Positions 1 to 10,244 of a stretch of DNA of 42,918 nucleotides are shown here, piece by piece. Every line of letters begins with the position of its first letter. The first letter of the stretch is position 1. The position numbers and the translations under genes are program-made. Source of the DNA: Obelidium mucronatum (Eukaryota > Chytridiomycota > Chytridiomycetes > Chytridiales > Chytriomycetaceae). The stretch is from contig JAIVFH010000232.1 of the NCBI GenBank assembly GCA_025765595.1, positions 1 to 42,918 of the forward strand. Direction: 5' to 3'. A model generated the notes under the pieces. The model searched no databases. It saw only the letters and a program-made list of their open reading frames with translations, and had not been told where the DNA came from.

Positions 1-885
1 AACATCCGCGCCTGAATATCAAAGTGTGGAAACTCGGTCAATCAGTTCTTGACGAGATCAAGTACGACTCATTCTTGAAATTTTTATTTGCAATAATCCA
101 AATGATCTCACCCCCTACCACTGCAAACAAAAAACAGCCAGCTGCCTGAATCAATTTGTTCGTTTCTCTCCGCTGTTCCTGTCATGGCAAAGTATCGGCA
201 GATAATGTGTGATGCACTCATTCGCGACAAGAACTATGGCCCCAGACAAGATCCAGCCCTGGCTGTTTTCCCAACTATTTGTAATCAAAGTGATCTATTG
301 CATTTGTTGAGTCTTATATGGGAGAGAAAAACGCGGTCCGTCAGTCAAAAAAATATGGTTTGTGCTTGAAGCCGTTATTTTTGCAAAAAGGGGGTTTGAC
401 ATTTGCCTTGGACAAATAGAAAAAGCCAAAACTCCAGGCCGTTCTTCAAAAAAGTTTGGAGAATGTGTCTTGTTACTATGGCCCATCCTGCACATGCACG
501 AATTTCCTGCGTATATAGAAGGGTATGAAAGAATAGGCGCAGTATGTTTTCTTCATTCATAGATGGAACCTTTGCGTGCACAGAACTAATTTATTCCATC
601 ATAATAGAGCCGCGTTGCATTTGCGAATAACATCCAAGAACTGGGCATGTTGGAGTTGCTAGGCAAAAACAGAGAGCAATATGGAATCGCCCCTTTCGAC
701 ATGGCCGAACTAGCATGTAATTTTCCATAAAAAATTCAGTTGTTTACAATTTTCAATTGAAGGTATCGTAACGTACATGAATAAAGACTGAAACGGTTCC
801 ATTGTTTGTGCAAAATTCTTTGTCTCAAGGTTTTGAAGTTTTCACATGCAAGTCCAAGAAAGCAGTACCAATGAAAGGCAAGTAG
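1..885 (+). other. Uncertain coding fragments, left edge
   Basis: No complete gene can be built here, but parts look coding on the + strand. Frame 3 from base 3 can be joined through a GTACGA donor (after base 52) to an acceptor before base 138, giving an open stretch of about 60 codons that includes MAKYRQIMCDALIRDK. A second open stretch (608 to about 715) reads NIQELGMLELLGKNREQYGI, and a third (about 829-885) ends in TAG at 883-885. I recognise no family and could not join the pieces in one frame. They may be 5' exons of the RasGEF gene that follows, or the 3' end of a gene starting left of the window. Confidence 0.3.
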
Positions 886-2645
886 CATCATTTTCATTTG
901 ATCAATGATAAGGAAATTGAGAGACCGACCTCCAGAATTCCGGCGACGGAGTCGTTGATACCGCTGGAGTTAGTCAGAGTGGAAGTTCCAGCCACAGGAG
1001 CTTCAATCAACGTTATTCCATCATCAAACGATCAAACCATCCAAGATATATTGTATGAGGCTTGCTTAAAATTATCCCTCGTTCCATCAGAACACAAATG
1101 CAAAATAACGTTCAAGGACAAACGCGTCGAATACCCATCAGCTAATCAGCTTTTCAAAGATTTTAAATCGGTGGATTTTATATCGTTGGTTTCTAAAGGT
1201 TATCTTTTATTCTTTTTACTTTTTTTTGCGATGATGACAAATAATTTTCAAACACTTTTTTTTTTTGGCAAGATGGCCCAAAGCGTGAAAAAACAGTACT
1301 TTCAAAATCAATTGTCAAGCTGGAAGTTCGAGACTCGGTAGAAAGTTTTCCGTTAGCTCTTTTTAGTGGAGTTAAAGCGGCAGTCCCAAAAATTGGAGGG
1401 TCATACGTTACCCAATCATCAGATTCTTCAGGTTTCAAAAGAACGGCATCAATGAATGCAAAAACAAAAGCGGAAGGGAATTCACTTGCTATCGATGAAT
1501 TAGGAACTCTGGACCGGAGAAGATCAGTTGGAGACAGTGCACTGAGCCCGCCATCTTCAGCCGCAACAACTCATGACCATGCTGTATCCGCTGATGCTAT
1601 TCAAACGCCGGAAATAACGGATAGGGAATATTTTCCCATTAAATTCAAAGCCCCGGCTGAATCGCAAACTGAACAAACTCCTCCAACCGAATCTGAATCA
1701 GCCAGTCCGATAAATCAGGCTGAAATTCTGTTCAACGTAACTTCAGCACCATCAATTCAGGATCAACTCAACTCTTTTATTCCTACAGCCGAGGCAGATT
1801 CATTTATTTCTTCAGATGTGGATTCTTGCTCAAATGACACAAATACGAGAAGCAGTGTTGTAACCGCCAACACCCATCGAACATCAATAGCGTCCAAATC
1901 AAGTATTGGAGACGTTTTGAAACCCTTAATCCCAATGTATGACGACTCTTGAATCTTTGACGTCTTCAGTGTATATAACTTTTTTTTTTTGCGTGCAGAA
2001 ACGCACATCGCAACAACACATATCGAGCCGCTCGCCGCGACTCACTCACAAACATTAAAATCTGGGAAATCGCAGTGAGCCAAGCAACTCTCCAAAGCAA
2101 AAAGAGCCCCCCGTCCTCCTCAGGATCTGAAGAGGAGAAAAAAGCGTTCCTGATTATTACGCTTCCAGACTATAAATCAATCGCAATTAAAGCTGTTTAT
2201 GATTTATCCATGGACGATATCTTGAGCTATGTGTGTACCAAGAATAATCTTGCGTTTGAGGCGTATACGTTTCAGTTGAATGGAACTGGAGATACGGTTG
2301 TTGAAATGGATCGGCCGTTGAGTTTCTATACGGGAGGAGCAGCAGCAGCAGCAGGAGGAGTTGCCGGTAGCGGGGGCTGTCTTGCAGAAATGTTTATTGT
2401 TCCTGCAGAAAAACGGTATAGATCTAATGTTATCCGAGAAAATGATAAAGATGTGATGGTGTTACATTTGACATATGGAAGGTTTGTTCTTGCTGATTTT
2501 GGGTTTTGTCTTGTTCTGATTCCAACCGTTTTCAGACTGCAAGTCATGTCGGGAACCCCGGACAAGTTGATTGAAAAGCTATCTGATACCGAGGACACAA
2601 ATAGTATGTTGATTAACTTTTTTTTTGTTTGAAAAAAGTTGAAGC

Positions 2646-2693
<48 letters not shown>

Positions 2694-4135
2694 GATTCTT
2701 GTCTGTCCAGGTGATAACACATATCTGGACACTATGCTTCTCACGTTTAGATCTTTCATGACAACTGAGGAATTTTTTCAAAGGCTTTTGGGACGATTCT
2801 ACTGCGTACTACCTGAAGATCCCACTGCCGAAGACATTGTCTATTTCGATCGAACCAAAGAACCGACTCAAATCAAGTAACTTCATTTGTTTTTTTTCTT
2901 CTTTCTGGCATTCCCTCAACTTCCAAGCATGAAAAGTGGTCCACCAACACTCAAAAACACAAAACCACACACACACACAAAAAAACAACAGAATCCTTCA
3001 AGTTTTCTTGTGGTGGATTGAAAACCACTGGCACGACTTCACACTCAGCACAGACCTCCGAAACCAACTCGACGATTTCGTGGACGACCTCAAGAACCAA
3101 ACATCCTCTGTTGTCAAAACGTTTGGAAAGCAGTTGCTCGATTTCATCAACCTCCAAACACTCAAGTACGAAGAGATGCAAGATTATTACAGGGTTGTAG
3201 CTCGTCGTGGAAAAGCAATGGAGAGTATGTTTATGGAGATCAAACCTGAAGAGTTGGGGCAGCAGCTGTGTCTTCATAATTTTAAGCTGTTTAGGAATAT
3301 TCATGCGATTGAGTTTTTGAATCAGATTTGGATTGCAAAGAAGGAGGATACTCCTTATTTGAACTTTTTTATTGAAAGGTTTGATAAGGAATCGTATTGT
3401 GAGTTGGCGGTTTTTGTAGGATCCAAAAACAAAAAAAATACTGATTATTTTTGGTTGAAATAGGGGTAGCAACTGAGATTGTCTCAGAAAAGAACTTGAA
3501 GAAACGAATCCTTATACTGAAAAACTTTATTCTGGCCACTCAAGTTTGTTCTTTGCCTTTTTTTTTTCTTCTTCTTTGTGTTTTTTTGATTCCGATATTC
3601 TTTTCACGCTTTTCGATCAGGCATCTGTCAAATACAACAACTTCTTTAGTCTATTTTCTTTTATTTCCGGACTCAACTTATCCCCAGTTACTCGACTTAA
3701 AAAGACTTGGGAAGGACTTCCTGATCCAATCAAAAAAGTGTATGCTGAAATTGAAAAGCTTGCCGATCCATCGCGGAATATGAAGAATTATAGAGACTTG
3801 CTGGGAAAAGCAGCGCCTCCGATAGTCCCCTTTTTACGTGAGTTTTATTTTGAGAAGCTGGTAAAATTTTATTTTTCTTTTGGTCAGCAATCTACTTGAA
3901 GGACTTGACATTTATGAACGACGGAAACCCGAAACTTGTGGATGGCCTAATTAATTTTGACAAATTGCGCATGATGGGGAATAGAGTCAAGGATATTATA
4001 TCACTTGCAGAAGTGGATTTCCAGTTTAGTGCCAAACCGGCCATTCAGAATTTCATTGCCATGCCTCCCGTGGAAACAAGTCTTGCAAAGCTCAAAGAAA
4101 TGTCTTTGCTTTGTGAAAAGCAGGTGGCAAAATAA
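886..4135 (+). CDS. Ras guanine-nucleotide exchange factor (RasGEF)
   Basis: Promotes GDP release from a Ras-family GTPase. Exons: 886-1198, 1273-1936, 1999-2481, 2536-2603, 2711-2876, 2992-3398, 3464-3543, 3621-3837, 3888-4135; all phases agree. The first exons encode a ubiquitin/RBD-like segment and a Ser/Thr-rich linker. A second RBD-like segment follows (from AFLIITLPDYKS, about 2140-2460). Then comes a REM (RasGEF-N) domain with YLDTMLLTFRSFMTTEEFFQ (2711-2876) and the CDC25-type catalytic domain with LHNFKLFRNIHAIEFLNQIW, WVATEIV, ISGLNLSPVTRLKKTW and YLKDLTF. The start codon is not settled: no ATG lies in frame in the first listed exon, so coding may extend upstream. The intron at 2604-2710 holds a 42-nt T run. 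It converges on LEO1, 37 bp apart. The catalytic assignment is firm; the Ras partner is unknown. Confidence 0.88.
2647..2688 (+). repeat. Poly(T) tract, 42 nt, in RasGEF intron
   Basis: An uninterrupted run of T lies within the intron 2604-2710, ahead of the acceptor. It is a homopolymer; its length may be affected by sequencing error. Confidence 0.9.
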
Positions 4136-4172
4136 ACATCAACTTAAAAAAAAAAGTACAGAGTGAAGTGGT

Positions 4173-5488
4173 TTAATCATCATCACTGTCGTCAATGACC
4201 CGACGTTTCGCAAGCGGTTTTTTCGCTGAGCTGGTTGGCTCATCGTCTTCCCTGCGCGATCGTTTTGCAGCTCTTAGCTTTTCTTCTCGTCTGCGCTCAT
4301 CCTCGCTGTCGGAAGCCGCCTCTTCGACATCGTCGTCTTCCACTAAAAAAAGGAATATGAGATCCAGCGAAATCATGTATACAATTCGCACTTCATACCA
4401 AAGTCTTCTTCATAAGCATCCAAGTTTGTAGCCACTGGTCTTCTTCGTGCTCGATCTCCGCCAGTATCATCGTCAGAAAACTCTTCGTATCTCCGACCGC
4501 TATATCTGTCATTTCCGCGGTCGCCTCCGCCACCACCACCATACGCCATTGCAGTCTTTTGACGTTCTGCTTGCATTTTTTTGGCTGCTTGGATAGCTTC
4601 ACGCTCTCTCTATAATGGTGAAGTACATGAGAAAGGAATCTGCGAGTCCAATTCACAGGAAAAAACAACACACACCTTTTCAGCTTCTTTCCTCGCTTGA
4701 ACAGGATCATGATTGATATCCGTAAACAGACGCGTACCCAGAGCAGACTTGTGTTTCTTGACAATGGCAGCATTCATTCTCTTGAAAGTGGGCCCGTTCT
4801 TTGCCGACACAAACATGACAGTGGATTTAACCTTGAGATGTGTCTGCAGCACGTTTTCAGCGGGGTGCTTTGAGGCCAGGTAGTGGTTCGCCTTGAGACT
4901 CGACTTGATGGTGCAGTCGAAGACCTCGTTGTTGAGCAGCAGCGAGAAGGAGCCGTCAGACCAGCGGATGACGCGCGCGTTCGAGTCTTTCGCCATGGAC
5001 GCAGCGGCCCTGTTTGCGTAGCGCCACCGCACCGTGTTTTCGGCGCGCAGCCGCGCCTCGTCGTCGGCCGCGTCGAACGCCGCCAGGCTGGCGGCGTCGA
5101 ACGGCCGCGCGTCGACGCCCAGAAAGTGCGGCACTTTCGCGAGGTGCGTCGCCGCGCCGCCGGGGCCTGGCGGCGGCGCCTTGGCGAGAAAGAGCGTGTC
5201 TCTTTCTTTGTCTTTGTCTTCTTCTTCGTCTTCTTGTTCTTTTCTTTCTTCTTCTTCTTTTCTTTCGTCTTCTTCGTCTCTTTCGCCTTCTTCGTCTCTT
5301 TGCTGTTCGGGTTCGGGTTCTTGGTCGTCAACAGCTTCAGTCACTCCCACGTCTTCGCCTTCGTCGTCAGACACTTCTCCTCCAAACAAATCTTCAAACG
5401 AGTCGTTGGCTTCATTGGCATCGTTGGCGTTGTCGGCGTTGTCGGCGTTGCTCTCGTGGTCTGAATAGTCGACTTTGTCTTCGTCCAT
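4173..5488 (-). CDS. LEO1: RNA polymerase-associated protein Leo1 (PAF1 complex)
   Basis: Leo1 is a subunit of the PAF1 complex, which travels with RNA polymerase II and supports histone modification during elongation. Exons on the minus strand: 5488-4676, 4609-4399, 4342-4173 (397 codons). The N-terminal third is very acidic (Asp/Glu repeats coded by TTC/TCT runs). The Leo1 core follows, with VRWRYANRA, SNARVIRWSDGSFSLLLNNE and a Lys/Arg-rich end with acidic patches (RRVIDDSDDD). This order of acidic head, conserved core and charged tail is typical of the family. The stretch coding the start of the core (about 4960-5190) is much richer in G+C than its surroundings. It shares a 53-bp divergent promoter with the gene at 5542. 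Confidence 0.93.
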
Positions 5489-5541
5489 TAGTTATTTCTC
5501 AACTTAAATTAATATTTCAATAATTCAATTATTTAAAAGCA

Positions 5542-6164
5542 ATGTTTGATGAAAACATCCAAGTCACTTCGGGACAACTGCTTCTTCTTTCCGACGCCGA
5601 TTCGTTCGCGTCCTTCACGCTGCATTCGGCTCTGGAAGCCATCGACAAACAGGAACAAAGTTTGAGCAAGCAGCTTCAAGTCGCCAACAGTGCTAGTACG
5701 CGCGTCAACAATGCGGAAGAATGCGAAACCGATGCTTCCAATGAATTGAATAGTCTCCGGGATGCATCAAGCGCGTTTGCCTCATTTGCTGATGTCTTTT
5801 CAGGAAAAAGATCTCCCTCCAACAACCTGTCTGGCAGCAAGGATGATGGAGACTCAACATCTCTTTTTGATTCCCGTATCAAGGCCTGGTTGCCTCTACA
5901 ACAGCCATACTCGTTCACTCCTAAACTAGATGAGGCTATTCTTGAGTTTCACTCCACATTTATTCCATTTCAACAGGTATGTGTATTGGTGCACGTTTAC
6001 CAGTCGTCTCATCCGATTCATGATTTCAGAAATTGGACCTTCTTCAATACATTGAACGCGATATGAAAAGTGTCCACACTTCCTTGACTAAATCTGCGGA
6101 ACTCACTGACCTTTCTTCAAATGCCGCAACTCTACGCCGAGAAATGCAAATATTAAAATCATAA
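5542..6164 (+). CDS. Small coiled-coil protein of unknown function
   Basis: Two exons, 5542-5976 and 6030-6164, join in phase 0 through GTATGT...TTTCAG, giving 189 residues. The ATG at 5542 is the first in frame. Residues about 25-85 are Ala/Ser/Glu/Leu-rich and likely helical (ALEAIDKQEQSLSKQLQVAN). A Ser/Asp-rich loop follows, then a second helical part ending RREMQILKS. There is no signal peptide or membrane span. The pattern resembles small subunits of coiled-coil assemblies such as BLOC-1-like or kinetochore-associated proteins, but I cannot name a family. It is expressed divergently from LEO1. Coding status is supported by the clean intron and codon structure; function is unknown. Confidence 0.7.
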
Positions 6165-6266
6165 ATACCCATATTTACTTTTCAATAATTCACGCAATAA
6201 AAAAAAAATAGTCCCGCATCAGCAAATAATAATAACTTTGTCGAAAAATAAGAATACATAGTCCTT

Positions 6267-7459
6267 TCACTCAACGCTAGCCAAAAAGAGCTTTCCTACT
6301 CTCATTCTTTCTTCAACAGTCACCAACTCTCTCAACTTGACTTTCACCTCCTCGCTAATGTTCCCATACTGCAAACACGCTGCAACAACAATCAATAACG
6401 AGTATCCCGGACGACTGACTTCACGTAACCGCTCATAGGTAATATTCTGGTCGTGCATGATAATGTATTCGACGCGCTTGATGGCCGCATACGGGATCTT
6501 ATCGACATTGGAACGTAAATTCGACACCCAATTTTTGAAATCATAACGCGTCATTTGCTTTTTGATGGAGGCCCAGGTTTGTGGTTCGAATGCAGCAAAA
6601 TCTTGAGCTGATGATGATGATGAAGCGAGGCCAGAGGAGTTGGTATCTACTGTTGCAGTATTGTTGGCGATGTTGAGGCTTGTAAGCGATGAGGAAAGGC
6701 TGTCACTTGATGTTCCTTCAGCGCGTTTTGAAAGCATAGGGATAGTCACGGGTGGGCCCTTCAATATACACAAGCATTCGCAGACAGTTTTAAGTTCCTC
6801 GGGGGGCGTAGCATACCAACTATGAAACCAGGGATTTTTTAAGAGAAAGTTTCAAGATTGGTCCAACTTTGGGGGGTGTGCCACCAACCAAACCACCCAC
6901 CCCCCACCCCTATAAAAAAAAGACAAACTTACGTGGCCTCCGTAAGGTCATTCATTGAAATATTTCTAAGAAACTGTTTGTAATGTCTCAAGTGGGGTCT
7001 TTTCTCAACTTCCAAAAGATCATGTTCTTGACCCAACGTTTTCAAGCTGGCTTCCAGGGTTTCCACAGCGGTTCTCATCCGGTCTCGCAGAATAATGTTT
7101 GCAAGAGACTGCATTCGTTTCCCAACAAGTCTCATTTGAAGGAGGCTTGGGGATGGCATTTGATGGCATACAAGCAACAGCAGCTCATTGGGAAGTTGCT
7201 GGTGGATGGGTCGCCTGGATGAGCGACTTGATGCGATGCTTGCAAGAGTATTGGTGTGGCTGAAAGTGGAGAGGGGAAGCAGAGGGAGTTGTGCTTCGAT
7301 CACTGGAGCGTTGGAAGCAGTGTTTAAAGAGCATGCACTGTCTGTTACGGATTCTTGATCATTCAGGCCCAAGCAGCTAAAGTCCTCTACAATGATTGCA
7401 GGAGCTGCTGTTGTCTCAACCATCATTTCGTCGCTGTGGGTCGATGTGATGGGAGACAT
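6267..7459 (-). CDS. F-box-like protein fused to a dynein-stalk-like domain
   Basis: Two exons, 7459-6933 and 6819-6267 (359 residues), joined by GTAAGT...TTCATAG in phase 2. Residues 1-82 are Ser/Thr-rich and unstructured. Residues about 85-122 look F-box-like (LPNELLLLVCHQM...LLQMRLVGKRMQSLAN). From about 150 the sequence follows the dynein heavy-chain stalk and microtubule-binding domain: a helix ending FLRNISMNDLTEATWYATPP, then EELKTVCECLCILKG, then after a Ser-rich insert WASIKKQMTRYDFKNWVSNL, NVDKIPYAAIKRV and a final helix. In dyneins the matching stretch reads roughly PP..VK.V.EAVC.L.G ... W...KK.L.D..F...L...D.D.I. No AAA+ motor domain is present. The stalk similarity is from pattern recall and the F-box call is weaker. 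The role could be microtubule or substrate docking. Confidence 0.7.
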
Positions 7460-7596
7460 GGGCCAGTTTCGGGAATCTCGAACAAAAAAAATAAGATACT
7501 TCAAAACACGTCCCTTCTTTCTAAAACATTTCAAGCCACGCACCCCCAAAACGCAAAAAATTCCCAACAAAACTACCAGTTTATTCACGCATTCCT

Positions 7597-9860
7597 TCAA
7601 GCCAAATCCCTCTCCACCATCTGAGCACAGATTGGGTGATAAAAGCCCTTGTGCTTCAAAAAAGTCTCCCTGGCAAGCCTTTCCCCCGCTGTAGAACACT
7701 TTTTGAGCGCACGGTAGAGTGGTCGTACGTACTTCATTCTCCCCATGGTCGTGACGAAATCAACAACCTCCGGGAAAATCACTTCTCTCCCACTCGCCAG
7801 ACACAACTCTTGCCATCTGCAGCGAATCTCGCAGTTTCTGCCCACAGTGAATTTGTAGACTGAATCCATGGTATCCAAGACTGCGATTGAGAACTTGACT
7901 CCGTTGGCAGAGGATGCTTCAGTCATCAAAGTCTCCAAAAAGACAACTGTTTGGTTGGTGGAAAACTCGGAAATATCTTTTGCCGAGAAGTTGTGAGCAG
8001 GGACTGGGTTCTTGGCGTAGTCAGTCCAGCGGGTGGCAAGGCTTTTGCATGCCTCTGCAAGGGACTGGTCAAACTTGTTCTCGACCGGAGGCTTTTAGAT
8101 TGAAAGACAATTTAGTCAGTTGGTTGACATAAAAACGGAACCAACAACATACCATTCCAGAAGCAAAGAACCATGTATCCCAGTCAACCGTGTTGAGAAT
8201 GTCCACCTTCTCCTGTCCAAAATTCTTTTCAAAGTAGGCATACAAGTTATCCTTGAACTGAAACGAGTTGATGGACTTGTGACTGAACGTCTCGACATGG
8301 TTCCTCAAGTATCCGTCAAAGACTTCACTTCCACCCAAAATTCCCTCCAAATAAAACAGCAAGTGGAACCCCTTTTCATACGGTACCGTAGAGAAGGCGT
8401 CATCAGGGTCACATCCCTTCAAGTCTTGCACAAGGCGACAGAATTGTGGAGTCTTGATCTCATTGTAGTGATCAACAGATTCTTGTAACGCCTTCACACC
8501 CAGCAGAGCAGAAAAGTGACGTGCGGGTTCTCCGTGGAGTCTGGAAACGATACGGCGTTCGATAAACATTGTGAATCCTTCATTCAACCAGAAATGCTCC
8601 CATGAGGCTGAAGTGACAAGGTTGCCCATCCAGGAATGGGCGATTTCGTGGGCAACAACGTCGACAAGGGACCGGTCGCCAGCAAGAAGCGATGGAGTGA
8701 CAAAAGTCTGACGAAAGCAAAAAAAAAAGAATCGGCTGTGAAAAAAAAAACACGCTCCAACAACCCCCATACCAAACACGGATTCTCCATTCCTCCATAC
8801 GGGAAACTCGCAGGCAAAACAAGCAAATCATACACTCCCCACACGTAGGGAGTCAAAATCTCTTCTCCTGTTTTGATAAACAACTCCGTGTCCTGGAATT
8901 CCCAGGCAGCCTTCTCGACTACTTCCGGCTCGCTCCACACCGTGGTTCGTGGACCCACGCGTTTTCCTTCAATGTTGCCGACGGCGAGTGCAATCAGGTA
9001 ACTGGGGATGGAGATTTGTTGGGTAAAGTTGCATGTTTTGACGTTTCCTGAAACAGTTTCGGATGTGGGAACGGCACTCATTAACGCGCGAAGATGGGAG
9101 GGGCATCTGATTTCAGCCGTGTCTATCGGATGAAATATGGGTGAATCAGAGGTGGGTGACCCATCTAAGACGGCTCTAATCGAAAACTCACATTTGAGCT
9201 TCACGTAGGGAGAATCTTGAATAGGCGCCAGTGTACGTGCATAAATTGGTTGGCATTGAGTGAACATGTATGGATGCTTCTTTCCCACAGTTTGGCTGCG
9301 GTTGGTTAAAGCATCAATCGATTAGAATAAGTACGGACGTGGAAAGAAAAAGTCCAAAGCTTGTACAAAATACCTGGGTTCCAGCCACTGTGCCGCCAAA
9401 CATCCGTCTTTGGAGGTTCTGTAAAAGACTTGGACACTGACTTGGTCCCCGACTTGCAGACCCTCATTCAAAGGAATGCGAAGAGGAGCTCCATAGCACG
9501 CATCAATGTCTCCAAGAACGTATGCTACCTGCGAATCGTTGACAAGGGTCTTTTCAATGAGCAGGTTTTTGGTGTCCTGTCCAACAAAAACTGCGTTAGA
9601 GCCACGACAGCCTTGACAATGCGAGCGAACAAAGAAAGAGAAATATCGCCAAGAGTTCTTGTATAAAAGAGAGAGTGTGTGCCGATAGTTACCAGAACCA
9701 GTTCCTTCACTCCAGCTTCCACAACAGTGCACTTGTGTGTGACGGAACCAATCAGGATGTGGTTGAAGAAGTCGGTTTCAAGCGACAAATGCACCGTTGT
9801 AATTGCAATCTGGTGGGCGTTTGCATATGAGTTTGGGTCGAAAGGCGCCGTGAAGCACAT
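7597..9860 (-). CDS. Leukotriene A4 hydrolase / leucine aminopeptidase (M1 family)
   Basis: A zinc aminopeptidase of the LTA4H/yeast Lap2 type, cytosolic or nuclear, which trims N-terminal residues and can hydrolyse epoxides. Exons: 9860-9693, 9576-9374, 9295-9192, 9122-8773, 8707-8153, 8091-7597; 624 residues, close to the usual 610-630. Exopeptidase motif GGMEN is at 268-272. Zinc site HEIAH is at 295-299 with the third ligand Glu318 in WLNEG. The catalytic Tyr is in PYEKG (residue 385). The C-terminal helical domain ends with GRMKYVRPLYRAL and KHKGFYHPIC, where the family binds the substrate carboxylate. The position matching human Tyr378, the residue tied to suicide inactivation by LTA4, is Phe380, while the Asp matching human Asp375 is kept (377). 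There is no secretion signal. Confidence 0.95.
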
Positions 9861-10244
9861 TTTTGGTTTGGATTCCGAAAACTTCCGAACCGATGGTTAC
9901 AGCTGAATTGAATACTGACTAATAATGTCCGAATATATTGGATACGGCATAGACGTCTTTCTTAATCATTCTTTCGCTGGAAAGATCTGGTGGTGGAAAA
10001 TATCTTTATTGGCGACAATACAAATAATTTACAGAGTTGCCATCGAAATGGATATTAAACGCAGAGTCCGAAAATAACACGGCATGATTTTATTTCGAGT
10101 TTATCCGATGTGTGGTCCAGTTGGCAAGTTCCAGCGTGGAAGTTCCAATTTCATCCACGATTTCTGATCTACAAAAAGGCCAACAAACCTCACTGAAAAG
10201 ACAACACAACCAACCAACCACCACGTTCTATCCAGCCAGCCACG
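9861..10244. promoter_or_regulatory. Divergent intergenic region LTA4H / HAC1-like
   Basis: This 384-bp gap holds both promoters and the 5' leader of the HAC1-like mRNA. I see no clear TATA box and no third gene. Confidence 0.5.

Noticed and set aside
842..930. GC-AG intron (GGCAAGTAG donor) joining upstream coding to the RasGEF
   Set aside because: No downstream AG restores the RasGEF frame at a sensible length.
5014..5523. Plus-strand open frames opposite LEO1
   Set aside because: They translate the complement of Asp/Glu and Ala-rich repeats; the Leo1 core on the minus strand is clear.
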